Notes: a model not told the origin generated them from the sequence alone. 64,000 bases of DNA from Mesorhizobium sp. M2A.F.Ca.ET.046.03.2.1 (GCF_003952425.1 NZ_CP034449.1:1674001-1738000), one strand, 5' to 3'. Positions 55,163-64,000 are shown, counted from the first letter of the stretch. Translations and numbers: made by a program.

Positions 55163-55506
55163 AGCCGTTTCCGCCTCAGCGTCACCGCCAGATATTGCCT
55201 CACTTTGATGAGGTCCAAATCCACAATCTGGATCGGCTTTGAGGCAGCCAGCATGCGTAACACGAAGAGTTCTCCGGCTTCAGGGAATTCCTCATAGCGC
55301 TCCTGCGCAATTTTTCTGCCCTGATCTCCGGCAACCCGCAGACCATCAAGATGCGCATCCAACCGTTCGACCAGGCGGGCAAGACGTACTTCGTCCATCT
55401 CCGGATTTTCGTCGGGATTAAGCAGGTGATGGTCGTAAATCGTCCAAAGGAAAGCCGCCATTTCGGCGTGCTGTCGGACAATATCGCGCAGGACTGGCGC
55501 TGCCAT
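55159..55506 (-). CDS. Truncated TIGR02270-like protein
   Basis: This 115-residue protein keeps the N-terminal part of the TIGR02270 family found in T6SS loci (LRDIVRQHAEMAAFLWTIYDHHLL, LARLVERLDAHLDGLRVAGDQG, EEFPEAGELFVLRMLAASKP). Full members are around 400 residues with HEAT-like repeats; these are absent here. The 3' end abuts the immunity-gene end (4-base overlap), so it may have been cut by the arrival of the neighbouring module. The ATG overlaps the stop of the DUF6484 gene. Confidence 0.68.
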   Translation of the reverse strand: MAAPVLRDIVRQHAEMAAFLWTIYDHHLLNPDENPEMDEVRLARLVERLDAHLDGLRVAGDQGRKIAQERYEEFPEAGELFVLRMLAASKPIQIVDLDLIKVRQYLAVTLRRKRL

Positions 55507-55928
55507 CAATTCAGATTCACCGAGCCGCCACGGATACGATTTGCGGCGCTGGCGTGGCTCGTAACATAAGTGCCGCGGATGGTGATATGGCCATCTTTCT
55601 CCATGATGATCGTGGCTTTGCCACAGCGAAGTTCTACCCGCTCTTCTCCTACGATCTTGACTTCTTTGCTGTCGCGTATGACGTGCAATTGTGGCTTGCG
55701 GCTTGGCTCCACAATACGTCCGACGATTAAGGGCCGACGAACGTCCCCCTCTTCAAACAATAGCGCAACTTCGGAACCGACCATTTGGGAGTTGATTTCG
55801 GACAGGCTTCGCGCCCTCACAGCGGTCTCGCTCGCATTGCCTGGGAATACAACGAGCGGCGCTTCGTCGTCGAAACCCAGAAACACTCCTATCACCACCC
55901 CATCGATCCGCTTTCGGGTCTTGGTCAT
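55506..55928 (-). CDS. DUF6484 spike-like protein
   Basis: This 140-residue protein belongs to DUF6484. Its middle (VGSEVALLFEEGDVRRPLIVGRI) matches the OB-fold spike region of VgrG (VDFIEGDPDLPIITGRV), and its end (RCGKATIIMEKDGHITIRG) matches the beta-helix start in VgrG (KCGSAAISMKKDGTINIEG). It therefore looks like a reduced spike or an adaptor for the tip. It is ten bases after vgrG on the same strand. Confidence 0.82.
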   Translation of the reverse strand: MTKTRKRIDGVVIGVFLGFDDEAPLVVFPGNASETAVRARSLSEINSQMVGSEVALLFEEGDVRRPLIVGRIVEPSRKPQLHVIRDSKEVKIVGEERVELRCGKATIIMEKDGHITIRGTYVTSHASAANRIRGGSVNLN

Positions 55929-55938
55929 CCAGCCGCCC

Positions 55939-58263
55939 TCAGTTCTGTTTTATCTCCGAACCCTTCATCGTGATGTCGCTTGACGCCTTCACGTTGATCT
56001 TGCCGGAGCCCTTTACCGAGATATCCTTGCCCTCGATATTGATAGTTCCGTCTTTCTTCATTGAGATTGCCGCAGACCCGCACTTGATCACAATGGAGTC
56101 GCCGGCCTCAATAAGCAGGTCCTTGCCGATCTTAATGGCACCGTCCTCCCCAACCTCCACCAAGCTACCTTTGGCGATTTTAAGGGAACGCGCACCTCCG
56201 ACCTCGGTGGCGTCATCCTCGGCAATTTTGGAATCGCGTCCTTTGCCTATCTGTGAAGTGTGTGCCCCTCCGACGGTGAAACTCTGATCGGCTCCAACAT
56301 TGACGGTTTGGGCCGCCCCGATGTTCCAGCTATCCGCAGAACCGACATCGTGACTCTGATTCGTGCCGACACTGACGGATCGTGACACGCCGATCGTATT
56401 AGTCTGAGACGCCCCAACGGTCCTCGCCTCAGCCGCTCCCACCGTATCGACGCGCGCCACGCCCACCGTGACTGTCTGATTGAGCCCCACCGTCTGCGAA
56501 TGGTTCGCATCGATGTTCTCGGTCGAATTCGAAACGACGTGGATCGTCTCATTCGCCATCACCGTCAGCGAGCGGTCCTTGCCCACCGTCTCGGTGTCGT
56601 TGCTGCCGATATTCGTCGTCTGGTCGACGCCTATCTTGACCGTCTTGTTGTTGCCGACGTCTTCGTCGAGGTCGTGGCCGACGGAATGCTTGGCGTCGTG
56701 GTCTATGCGGTCGGACTGGTCGTGCTGGACCGTCTTGTTGCGGTCGTGCTTGATCAGCAAATGGTGGTCCTTCTGGGCCTGGAAGTTGACCAGCTCGGAG
56801 CCGGCCTTGTCCTCGAACATCAGCTCGTTGTAGCCGCCGCCACCCTTCGAGGAATTCGACTTCCATCCGGATTGCGTGGCGTTGCCCGGCAGCCCGTAGG
56901 GCGGCATCTGCGAGGCGTTGTAGACGCGGCCGGTAATTATCGGCAGATCCGGGTCGCCCTCGATGAAATCGACGATGACCTCCTGGCCGATGCGCGGGAT
57001 CTGGATGAAGCCCCAGTTGCTGCCGGCCCAGGTCTGCGAGACGCGCACGAAGCAGGATGAGTTCTGGTCCTTCTTGCCGAGCCTGTCCCAATGGAACTGC
57101 ACCTTCACGCGGGCATATTTGTCGGTGAAGATTTCCTCGCCCGAGGGGCCGACCACCGTTGCCGTCTGCGGGCCGCGCATGATCGGCCGCGGCGTGATGC
57201 GCGGCGGGCGATAGGGCAATTTGGTGGGAGCCACGCCCAGCACCACCTTGAAATTCTCGTTGTGGGCCTCGTTCTGGGTCCGGTAGCCCGGGTCGAACAG
57301 CCGGTATTCGGCGCTGACCACAAGATAGTCCTGGTTCTGGTCGTCGCGCGGAAAGCTCTCCAGCGTGAACTTGCAGCCGGAAAAAAGGCCGCGTATCGTG
57401 CCCACGGCCGTGCTGTGCTGGTGCACGGCCTGAAGCTCCTCGCGGCGGATTCCGGCGATCTTGTCGCCGCGCCCGACATCGAGATGCGCGCCTGGCTGGC
57501 GATAGTTCTCGCCGGACGCTTCCTTGTGGGCGAAAGGCTGGGCGGATTTCGCCATCAGGTCGGCGCCGGGCTTCTCGAAATCATAGTCGGTGTGGGCATA
57601 GGCGCCCGGCCGCACCGCGCTGCCAGGTATCCATTCGGTGATGTATTCGACATCGCGCCGCGAGGCCTGGCCCTCGAAGTTGTAAAGCACCTTCTCGTAA
57701 CCGGGCGCCGGCTTCAGCTTGCTCATCGCGTCGCAGAGGATGAGCGTGTGCTTGCCCTCGTCATGCTCGAAGAAATAGAAGATGCCTTCGTGCTCGAGCA
57801 GCCGCTGTACGAAATCGAGATCGCTCTCGTCATACTGCACGCAATATTCGCGCTGGGGATAGGAGCCCTGCAGCCGCTTCTCGAATTTGGCGATGCCATA
57901 TTTCGAGAAGATCTTCTCGACGATCTCCACCGCCGTCATGTTCTGGAAGATGCGGCAATCGGTGGTGTTGCCGAGGAACCAGAGCCACGGCCTGACGGTC
58001 GCCTCGTAGAAAGCCAGCCGATCCTCGATGCGGGTCAGCTTGAAATCCGACACGAGGCCGCTGAACCAGCGCTTCGGATCGGACTCGCCCTCGACCGAAA
58101 CGACGCCGCCCAGCATCTTCAGCGGGTCGATGTCGCGGTTCTTCGAGACGAAGCCGACGGTATAGGCGAAGCAGCGACTGATCTCATCGCGGCCGATGAG
58201 ATGAGTGAAGGTCAGGTCGGAGCCAGCCGGCGTCTGTACAACCGTGGCACGTTCGTTCGGCAT
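55939..58263 (-). CDS. vgrG: T6SS tip protein VgrG
   Basis: This 774-residue spike protein (TssI) has the gp27-like base (DLTFTHLIGRDEISRCFAYTVGF), gp5-like OB fold (RIGQEVIVDFIEGDPDLPIITGRVYN), and a long beta-helix needle. Residues about 535-720 are made of short repeats with the pattern VGxxxTxx(I/V), ending in EGKDISVKGSGKINVKASSDITMKG. No extra effector domain is present at the C-terminus, so the cargo is probably the DUF4150 protein. GC seems lower in the needle than in the base half. Confidence 0.96.
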   Translation of the reverse strand: MPNERATVVQTPAGSDLTFTHLIGRDEISRCFAYTVGFVSKNRDIDPLKMLGGVVSVEGESDPKRWFSGLVSDFKLTRIEDRLAFYEATVRPWLWFLGNTTDCRIFQNMTAVEIVEKIFSKYGIAKFEKRLQGSYPQREYCVQYDESDLDFVQRLLEHEGIFYFFEHDEGKHTLILCDAMSKLKPAPGYEKVLYNFEGQASRRDVEYITEWIPGSAVRPGAYAHTDYDFEKPGADLMAKSAQPFAHKEASGENYRQPGAHLDVGRGDKIAGIRREELQAVHQHSTAVGTIRGLFSGCKFTLESFPRDDQNQDYLVVSAEYRLFDPGYRTQNEAHNENFKVVLGVAPTKLPYRPPRITPRPIMRGPQTATVVGPSGEEIFTDKYARVKVQFHWDRLGKKDQNSSCFVRVSQTWAGSNWGFIQIPRIGQEVIVDFIEGDPDLPIITGRVYNASQMPPYGLPGNATQSGWKSNSSKGGGGYNELMFEDKAGSELVNFQAQKDHHLLIKHDRNKTVQHDQSDRIDHDAKHSVGHDLDEDVGNNKTVKIGVDQTTNIGSNDTETVGKDRSLTVMANETIHVVSNSTENIDANHSQTVGLNQTVTVGVARVDTVGAAEARTVGASQTNTIGVSRSVSVGTNQSHDVGSADSWNIGAAQTVNVGADQSFTVGGAHTSQIGKGRDSKIAEDDATEVGGARSLKIAKGSLVEVGEDGAIKIGKDLLIEAGDSIVIKCGSAAISMKKDGTINIEGKDISVKGSGKINVKASSDITMKGSEIKQN
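56100..56660 (-). repeat. VgrG needle beta-helix repeats
   Basis: This part of vgrG encodes about 20 short repeats of seven to eight residues with small polar and Val/Ile positions (VGTNQSHDVG, IGAAQTVNVG, VGADQSFTVG). It is the needle shaft. Similar DNA in neighbouring repeats could allow length change by recombination. Confidence 0.75.
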
Positions 58264-58571
58264 GGGTCGTGCCCCTCCTCGACGCGGCCGCCAGTGTGAT
58301 GGTTTGAAACCCCCGCTCTATTAACTGCATCACGTTCGGGAGCGTTCGAGTTCACCGCACCGTATCCGCGTCAGCCTAGCACATGTTTGAGGGAGGCCAA
58401 ATAATAGCGATGGCTAAAGCGCGCCCACGCGCCGATGTGAAACGCTCCTCTCCCGCTCGGCTTGCAAGCTGCTAGAATAGCAGAGCAATTCCGGAACGGC
58501 GCTCAATGGTTTTCCGCCCGGAATTGCGCGACAGATAAGCATTTGTTGACCAAGTTCGGCGACGCTTCCGG
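58264..58571. other. Divergent region between vgrG and second tagH
   Basis: This 308-base region has no gene. A -10-like TAGAAT (58473-58478) lies on the plus strand about 95 bases before the FHA start, without a good -35. GGATGTTCATC surrounds the FHA start. Confidence 0.4.
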
Positions 58572-59654
58572 ATGTTCATCTCTCTCCAGATCAGCAATGT
58601 CGACAGGCTGCCGGCCGGCACCGCCGCCAGCTATGCCGCCCGCGACCGCAGCTTCGAGATCGGCCGCGAGAATTGCGACTGGACATTGTCCGATCCGGAC
58701 AAGTTCATCTCGGGCCGCCATTGCGAGGTCCGCTTCCAGGCGGGTTCGTTCTGGCTCTACGACCTCTCGCGCAACGGCACTTTCGTCAACGGCTCCAGCC
58801 AGCGCATGGCCGGGCCGCACCGGCTGGCACAGGGCGACCGGCTGCTGATCGGCCGCTATGTCGTCGGCGTTTCGATCGAAGACGAGAGAGCCGCGACCGG
58901 ACATCCGCAGACCAGGACCGGATCGACGCAGCGCGAGCTGCCGCCCTCGACTGGCCGGCCGCTGGATCCCGGCCATGAACCGTTCCTCAATCCGGCGGAG
59001 CAGCGACCGTCCGGGCCGGCGCCCGTCTCGACATCCTCGGCGTTGCAACAGCCGGGGCCGGCAGTCCCGGCCAACCGGCCCGCGGAAGCGGATGCGATGT
59101 TGCGAGAAATCGCCAGGGCGGCGGGCATCGCTCCAGACTTGCTGCAGTCGCGCGATCCTCACGACGTCGCGGCCGAGATCGGCGCGGTGCTGAGAACCAC
59201 GGTCGAGCAACTGTCCCTGCTGCTCAAGGCGCGCGCGGCGGCGAAGGTGCTCGCCAAGAGCGCGAACCGCACGATGATCGGCGCCGAGGACAACAACCCG
59301 CTGAAATTCGTGCCGGGCACCGACGACATATTGGAGATCATGTTCGCTAAGCGCAGGGCGGGCTATCTCGATGCCAGGCGCAGCATCGAGGATGCGTTCC
59401 GCGACCTGAAGGCCCATGAGATCGCAACCTATGCCGCCATGCAGGCGGCGCTGTCGCGGCTGCTCGACGACCTGTCGCCGGAGGCGATCGCGAAGAAAAT
59501 TCCGCCTGCGTCCTTCTCGTCCAGGAAGAGCCAGGCCTGGGATGCGCTCGTCGCGACATGGCGGGCGATGGAAGACAAGCATGAGAACGGCATGCTGGAT
59601 GTCTTCCTCGCCTATTTCGCCGAAGCCTACGCCAAGGCCGACAAGCAGAAATAG
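58572..59654 (+). CDS. tagH: FHA-domain T6SS regulator TagH (second copy)
   Basis: This 360-residue protein has an N-terminal FHA domain (EIGRENCDWTLSD, ISGRHCEVRF, LSRNGTFVNGSS) and the C-terminal TagH domain (MLREIARAAGIAPDLLQSRD, NPLKFVPGTDDILEIMF). The linker is shorter (about 105-180) and lacks the DPF repeats of the first copy. It heads a second set FHA-TssL-TssM and likely partners the TssL encoded next. Confidence 0.9.
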   Translation: MFISLQISNVDRLPAGTAASYAARDRSFEIGRENCDWTLSDPDKFISGRHCEVRFQAGSFWLYDLSRNGTFVNGSSQRMAGPHRLAQGDRLLIGRYVVGVSIEDERAATGHPQTRTGSTQRELPPSTGRPLDPGHEPFLNPAEQRPSGPAPVSTSSALQQPGPAVPANRPAEADAMLREIARAAGIAPDLLQSRDPHDVAAEIGAVLRTTVEQLSLLLKARAAAKVLAKSANRTMIGAEDNNPLKFVPGTDDILEIMFAKRRAGYLDARRSIEDAFRDLKAHEIATYAAMQAALSRLLDDLSPEAIAKKIPPASFSSRKSQAWDALVATWRAMEDKHENGMLDVFLAYFAEAYAKADKQK

Positions 59655-59951
59655 CCGTACAGGCACGGACCACGCCGGCCGTATGTGACGGGCCTCATAG
59701 AAGAAGCGGCCGCTTCGAGCATCTTGCTTCCGGATTTCAATCGGCGGCCCGTTTCAATTGGGTATCCGGGCGACTAGAATGCACAAGGACGCCAGCCCGG
59801 CGGGCAAGGCGGCGAGGCTTGGGGCGTGTGCAGCAATGTCATGTTTCGGCGAGATGAGCCTTTCCAAGCGGCCCGCCGCCGAGGTTCAGCCTGAAACGCG
59901 TTTCCCCAGCCGAAAACATGCCCCTTGCGGCTTGAAGGCGGGGGGCCGCCG
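59655..59951. other. Intergenic region before second tssL
   Basis: No gene is seen in these 297 bases. GAAGCGGCCGCTTC (59703-59716) is a perfect 14-base palindrome that could be an operator. A TAGAAT sequence lies at 59775-59780. Confidence 0.4.
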
Positions 59952-61484
59952 ATGAGCTCGAAGGACCACCCCTCCGGGCCGGTGGACAAGACCGTCATCC
60001 GCGCGCCGCGACCGAAGCAGAGACCGCTTGCGGCTGCGGAGAAGCCCGGTCCCGAAAGCGTGCGGCCAGCCCTATCGCCTTCCCGCGAAGCGACGGTGTT
60101 CGATCCCGGTGGCGGCCGGCAGATACCTACCGGCTGGTCGTCCGGAACCGTGCTCTTCCAAGGGCCAACTCCGGGCACCGCAGCGAATGCGGCGCCGGGC
60201 GTGCAGCAGGATGCCTTGCTCGATGCCGCCTCCGGCGTGAAATACGCTGCCGCCAACCCGATCCTTGCCGCGGCGGCACCGCTGCTGATGCTTCTCGGTC
60301 AATTGCGACTGATGCCGGTCGACCGACAAGCCGCACCCTTGGCGGAGCATATCGCCGACGCGATCGAGACCTTCGACCTTGCTATCGCGAAGGCAGGCGT
60401 GGCCGAGGAAGACGCACGGATCGCCAAATTCGCGCTTTGCGAAACCGCCGACGACCTTGTCGGCAATCTGCCCTGGCCAAGCAAGGACAGTTGGCTTCAG
60501 CACGCCCTGATGGCACGGTTCTTTCAGACCCAACCGACCGGCGCCGGTTTCTACGAAGCCCTCAACAACATCCTCGCCACGCCGGAAGCGCATTACGACC
60601 TGCTCGAACTGATGCATGCCTGCCTGTCGCTGGGGTTCGAGGGCCAGTATCGCGGGCTGGCCAAGGAACGGGATACGCTCGAACGCGTCCGGCGCGACGT
60701 CTACGACACGCTGCGCTACTTCAAGCCGCGCGCCGGCGAAGACATCTCGCCCCACTGGCAAGGCATGGCGGCGGCGCTGCCGAAGCCGAGGGCGCGGCTG
60801 CCGCTCTGGGCGGTCGCGGCCGCCGCGGCGACGCTGGTCACGGCGGCCTTCTTCGGGCTGCGGGTGCTGATCACCGATGAAGGCGACGCGACGGCGGGAG
60901 AGTTGCTGGCGCTCAACCCCTCGACGCCCGTCACCATCGAGCGCGCCAGCGTGGCGGCGCCCACTGAGCCGGCGCAAGCCGCCCCGCCGCCGCCAGCGGT
61001 TCCGGACACCGCCCAGATCGACCGTGTCCGCGCCGCCCTTGCCAAGGAGATCGCCGGCGGCGGACTGAGCGTCGGCGAGAAGGGCGCGTTCATCGTCATC
61101 GAGATCAACAACCAGCTTCTGTTCGCGCCCGGCCAGGCGGAGCCGAAGCCGCAGTTCCAGCCGGTCGCGGCCGATATCGCCACCGTGCTCGATGCTGAGC
61201 CTGGACCGATCAACATCATTGGACACACCGACAATGTGAAACCGAAGAAGTCCAGCACGTTCAAATCGAATTTCGACCTCTCGGTCGCTCGCGCCAAGGC
61301 CGTGCAGGCGATGATGGCCAAGCAGGTGAAGGATCCGTCGCGGCTCAGTGCCGACGGCAAGGGCGAGGACGAACCGATCGCCGACAATGGCACGGCGGAC
61401 GGCCGTGCCAAGAACCGCCGCGTCGACGTGATGATCCCGAAACAGGAGATTTTGCAGACCAGCGCGGCGGAGAACGGCGGCTGA
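59952..61484 (+). CDS. tssL: T6SS membrane protein TssL with OmpA domain (second copy)
   Basis: This 510-residue protein has a disordered N-terminal segment (about 1-90), the DotU/IcmH domain (KYAAANPILAAAAPLLMLLGQL, DLLELMHACLSLGFEGQY), a membrane helix (about 283-305), and an OmpA-like domain (IIGHTDNVKPK, FDLSVARAKAVQAM, RAKNRRVDV). The N-terminus VDKTVIRAPRP places Thr14 where Agrobacterium TssL is phosphorylated and read by FHA. The ATG at 59952 is used; upstream frame to 59925 is unlikely. tssM follows with overlapping stop/start (TGATG). Confidence 0.93.
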   Translation: MSSKDHPSGPVDKTVIRAPRPKQRPLAAAEKPGPESVRPALSPSREATVFDPGGGRQIPTGWSSGTVLFQGPTPGTAANAAPGVQQDALLDAASGVKYAAANPILAAAAPLLMLLGQLRLMPVDRQAAPLAEHIADAIETFDLAIAKAGVAEEDARIAKFALCETADDLVGNLPWPSKDSWLQHALMARFFQTQPTGAGFYEALNNILATPEAHYDLLELMHACLSLGFEGQYRGLAKERDTLERVRRDVYDTLRYFKPRAGEDISPHWQGMAAALPKPRARLPLWAVAAAAATLVTAAFFGLRVLITDEGDATAGELLALNPSTPVTIERASVAAPTEPAQAAPPPPAVPDTAQIDRVRAALAKEIAGGGLSVGEKGAFIVIEINNQLLFAPGQAEPKPQFQPVAADIATVLDAEPGPINIIGHTDNVKPKKSSTFKSNFDLSVARAKAVQAMMAKQVKDPSRLSADGKGEDEPIADNGTADGRAKNRRVDVMIPKQEILQTSAAENGG

Positions 61485-64000
61485 TGCGCTGGATGCGGCG
61501 GATCTTCAGCCTGGCTGCGCTCGCCGGTTTCTCGGCGGCGATCTGGTATGCCGGACCGCTGATCCGCTTCGCCGATACGCGCCCGCTTGGTCCAGTGTGG
61601 CTGAGGGCCACGATCATCGGCGTCACCGTTGCGGCGCTCGCGCTGTTCTACGGGATCCGCTTCTGGCAGCGGCGGAAGGCGCAGAAGGCGCTCGAAGCGG
61701 CCATCGCGCGCAGCGATGAACGCAACGACGATTCCCAGGTGCTCGAAGCACGCATGAGCGAAGCCATCGCGACGCTGAAGCGGACGAGCGGTAAGCGCAA
61801 TTTCCTCTATGACATCCCCTGGTACATCATCATCGGCCCGCCCGGCGCCGGCAAGACGACGGCGCTGGTCAATTCCGGGCTGAAATTCCCGCTTGCCGGC
61901 TCCGGCAGCGCGCAGCCGGTGGCCGGCGTCGGTGGCACGCGGTCCTGCGACTGGTGGTTCACCGACGAGGCGGTGCTGATCGATACGGCCGGCCGCTACA
62001 CGACGCAGGAGTCGGACCGCGAGCGCGACAAGGCAAGCTGGCTGGCGTTCTTGGGATTGCTCAAGAAGCAGCGCACCAGGCAACCGATCAACGGCGTCAT
62101 CCTCGCCATAAGCCTCTCGGATCTCATCGGCTTCGACGACCGGCAGCTCGACGGGCATGTCGCCGAGATCAGAAGCCGCCTGCGCGAATTGCACGAGACG
62201 CTCAAGATCCAGTTCCCGGTCTATCTGCTCTTCACCAAGGCCGATCTCGTCGCCGGCTTCATGGATTACTTCGGCGATTTCGACGAGGCGCGCCGGCGCA
62301 AGGTGTGGGGCGCGACGTTCCAGACCGCCGACCGCACCAGGAACATGGCTGGCGAAGCGCCGGCGGAATTCGACGGGCTGGCGAAACGGCTCGCAGAAGA
62401 GGTCGCCGACCGCCTGCAGGAAGAGGCAGACCCAGTGGCCCGGATCGCGCTGTTCGGCTTCCCGGCGCAGTTCGGCGCGCTGAAGAACCGGATAACGCAG
62501 TTCATCGGCAGCCTGTTCGACACATCGCGCAGCCAGGTCAATGTCAGCCTGCGCGGGCTCTATTTCTCGTCGGGCACGCAGGAAGGGACGCCCTTCGACC
62601 AGGTGCTGGGCGCGATCGGCCGCAGTTTCGGCAGCGCTTCGCAAGCGCACCTTTCCGGCGCCGGCAAGAGCTTCTTCCTGCACGACCTGCTGGCCAAGGT
62701 GATCTTCCCGGAATCGGGCTGGGTCTCGTTCGATAGGGCGGCCGAGCGCCGCATCCGGCTCGCCAGGTTCGGCGGCCTTGCCGCGATCGCGCTGGCGGCC
62801 TTGGCGGCGCTCGGCGTGCTGGGCCTCAGCTTCTTCGCCAACAGAGAGCTGATCGCCTCCACAAGGCAGGCTATGGCGCATTATCGCGACAGCGCCGACA
62901 GCCTGCTGAAGAGCACGACGGTGACCGACGTCGACCTCGAAAACGTCATCGGCTCGCTCGACCAGTTGCGCAACCTGCCGGCCGGCTTCGAAAACGGCGA
63001 CCAGGGAAAGCCGATCGAGGAGACGTTCGGGCTCAGCCAGCGCGAGAGGCTGCTGTCGGCCTCCAAGACCGCCTATCGGCAAGCGCTTGAACGAAGCTTC
63101 CGCTCGCGGCTGCTGGTGCAGGCAGAGCGGACGATCCAGGCCAGGATGGCCGATCCGATAGCGCTCTATGAGCCGCTCAAGATCTACCTGATGCTGGGCG
63201 GCAAGGCGCCCAAGGTCGACGACGAGCTGATCGTCTCGTGGATGAAGCAGGACTGGGAGGAGAACCGCTATCCGGGCGAGAACAACCGCGAGGGACGCGC
63301 GCAGCTCGAAAAGCATCTGCGCGCCATGCTTGCGCTCGACGACGCCTACGATCCAGCCTTCGCGCTCAACCAGCCGCTGGTCGAGGCCGCGCAGCGCTCG
63401 CTCGGACGTATGAGTCTTGCCGACCGCGCCTCGGCGCAGATCAAGTCGGCAGTCTACGCCGCAAGGCTGCAGGATTTCTCCGTCGCCGCGAAAGCCGGTC
63501 CGGAAGCGCAGCTGTTGTTCGAACGCATCGACGGCAGCGAGCTTGCGGACCTTAAGGTTCCCGGCCTCTACACGCGCGCCGGGTTCAATCGCTTTTTCCT
63601 GCCGCAGCTGTCGCGCATCGCGCAGATGCTCGTCGACGACCGGTGGGTGCTCGGCGGCGGCGGCGAACAGGGCGGTATCGACCAGGACCTGCCCAAGCTC
63701 GGTCCCGAACTCGTTGACCGCTACGGCAAGGAATTCGCCGCCGCCTGGAACGGCGTGCTCGACCAGCTGAAACTCAAGGCGATGCTGAAGGACAAGCCGC
63801 AATATCTCGCGCTTTCCGCCCTCGCCGCGCCGGACTCGCCTCTCGACCAGCTGTTCACGGCGATCGCCAATGAGACCGCGTTGACCAAGGGCGACAGTGC
63901 CGGCGAGGGCGACACCGGGACGGCTGAGCCGGATCCCGCGAGCATGGCCAAGGGCCTCGCCCGCATCGGCCTGCAGATCGCCGGCGGCAAGTCGCAGAGC
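61484..64000 (+). CDS. tssM: T6SS membrane protein TssM/IcmF (second copy, 3' end outside)
   Basis: The first 839 codons are present and run off the window. It has two N-terminal membrane helices (about 9-25 and 38-57), an NTPase domain with Walker A GPPGAGKTTA (about 118-127), FPVYLLFTKADLVAGF, GLYFSSGTQEGTPFDQ, and a third helix near 430-450. It differs from the first TssM over most of its length, so the second copy is not a recent duplicate. The C-terminal TssJ-binding end cannot be judged. Confidence 0.95.
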   Translation, partial: MRWMRRIFSLAALAGFSAAIWYAGPLIRFADTRPLGPVWLRATIIGVTVAALALFYGIRFWQRRKAQKALEAAIARSDERNDDSQVLEARMSEAIATLKRTSGKRNFLYDIPWYIIIGPPGAGKTTALVNSGLKFPLAGSGSAQPVAGVGGTRSCDWWFTDEAVLIDTAGRYTTQESDRERDKASWLAFLGLLKKQRTRQPINGVILAISLSDLIGFDDRQLDGHVAEIRSRLRELHETLKIQFPVYLLFTKADLVAGFMDYFGDFDEARRRKVWGATFQTADRTRNMAGEAPAEFDGLAKRLAEEVADRLQEEADPVARIALFGFPAQFGALKNRITQFIGSLFDTSRSQVNVSLRGLYFSSGTQEGTPFDQVLGAIGRSFGSASQAHLSGAGKSFFLHDLLAKVIFPESGWVSFDRAAERRIRLARFGGLAAIALAALAALGVLGLSFFANRELIASTRQAMAHYRDSADSLLKSTTVTDVDLENVIGSLDQLRNLPAGFENGDQGKPIEETFGLSQRERLLSASKTAYRQALERSFRSRLLVQAERTIQARMADPIALYEPLKIYLMLGGKAPKVDDELIVSWMKQDWEENRYPGENNREGRAQLEKHLRAMLALDDAYDPAFALNQPLVEAAQRSLGRMSLADRASAQIKSAVYAARLQDFSVAAKAGPEAQLLFERIDGSELADLKVPGLYTRAGFNRFFLPQLSRIAQMLVDDRWVLGGGGEQGGIDQDLPKLGPELVDRYGKEFAAAWNGVLDQLKLKAMLKDKPQYLALSALAAPDSPLDQLFTAIANETALTKGDSAGEGDTGTAEPDPASMAKGLARIGLQIAGGKSQS

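Noticed and set aside
60716..63802. 1028-codon open frame antisense to tssL2/tssM2
   Set aside because: It is an antisense shadow of GC-rich coding sequence with no recognisable domain.

Overview
The window is high-GC DNA from a rhizobium, most likely Mesorhizobium or a close relative in the Hyphomicrobiales. The evidence is the soluble haem-PAS FixL with FixJ, the rhizobial type HemA, several small proteins I associate with rhizobia, and a dispersed intergenic repeat of the kind common in these genomes. No rRNA, tRNA, CRISPR array or complete insertion sequence was recognised.

Region 1 (about 1-31.9 kb) is a low-oxygen survival island. Fourteen sites match the FixK/FNR box TTGAY-N4-RTCAA or its CTCAA variant. 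Nearly all lie upstream of genes, and most are at a distance that fits activation from position -41.5. The linked genes include a DUF6455 protein, universal stress proteins (three of the four in the window), fixLJ, hsp20, hemA, an arginine deiminase operon (arcD-like, arcA, arcB, arcC), a groEL remnant, a cytochrome c, a small membrane protein-phasin-phaC operon for polyhydroxybutyrate, a flavin reductase, a host-attachment family protein and small orphan proteins. A PepSY/two-component operon, an MgtA-type P-ATPase, and a DUF2267/phosphoribosyltransferase/PNPOx-like/MgtC-DUF4010 series sit among them without an obvious box. Together they suggest ATP from arginine, carbon storage, haem supply and protein protection under microaerobiosis. 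FixK itself and the cbb3 oxidase genes are not in the window.

Region 2 (about 31.9-64 kb) is a type VI secretion system. clpV is divergent from the main operon tssA-B-C-hcp-tssE-F-G-tagH-tssJ-K-L-M-tagF. The operon runs on, by start/stop overlaps, into an effector module: a DUF2169 protein, a thiolase-fold protein with no recognisable catalytic Cys or His residues, a DUF4150 PAAR-like protein with an unrecognised C-terminal domain, and a beta-propeller-like putative immunity protein. On the opposite strand are vgrG, a DUF6484 protein that looks like a minimal spike OB fold, and a truncated TIGR02270-like protein. A second FHA protein, a second tssL and a second tssM (running off the window end) follow. 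Both TssL proteins carry an N-terminal threonine motif resembling the phosphothreonine that FHA recognises in Agrobacterium, so the locus may have two FHA-TssL-TssM membrane modules sharing one baseplate and sheath.

The most interesting points are the density of FixK boxes, the internally deleted groEL with its box intact, the pseudo-thiolase/PAAR-toxin/propeller cargo module, and the duplicated FHA-TssL-TssM set. All function calls rest on reading motifs by eye; no database search was run.
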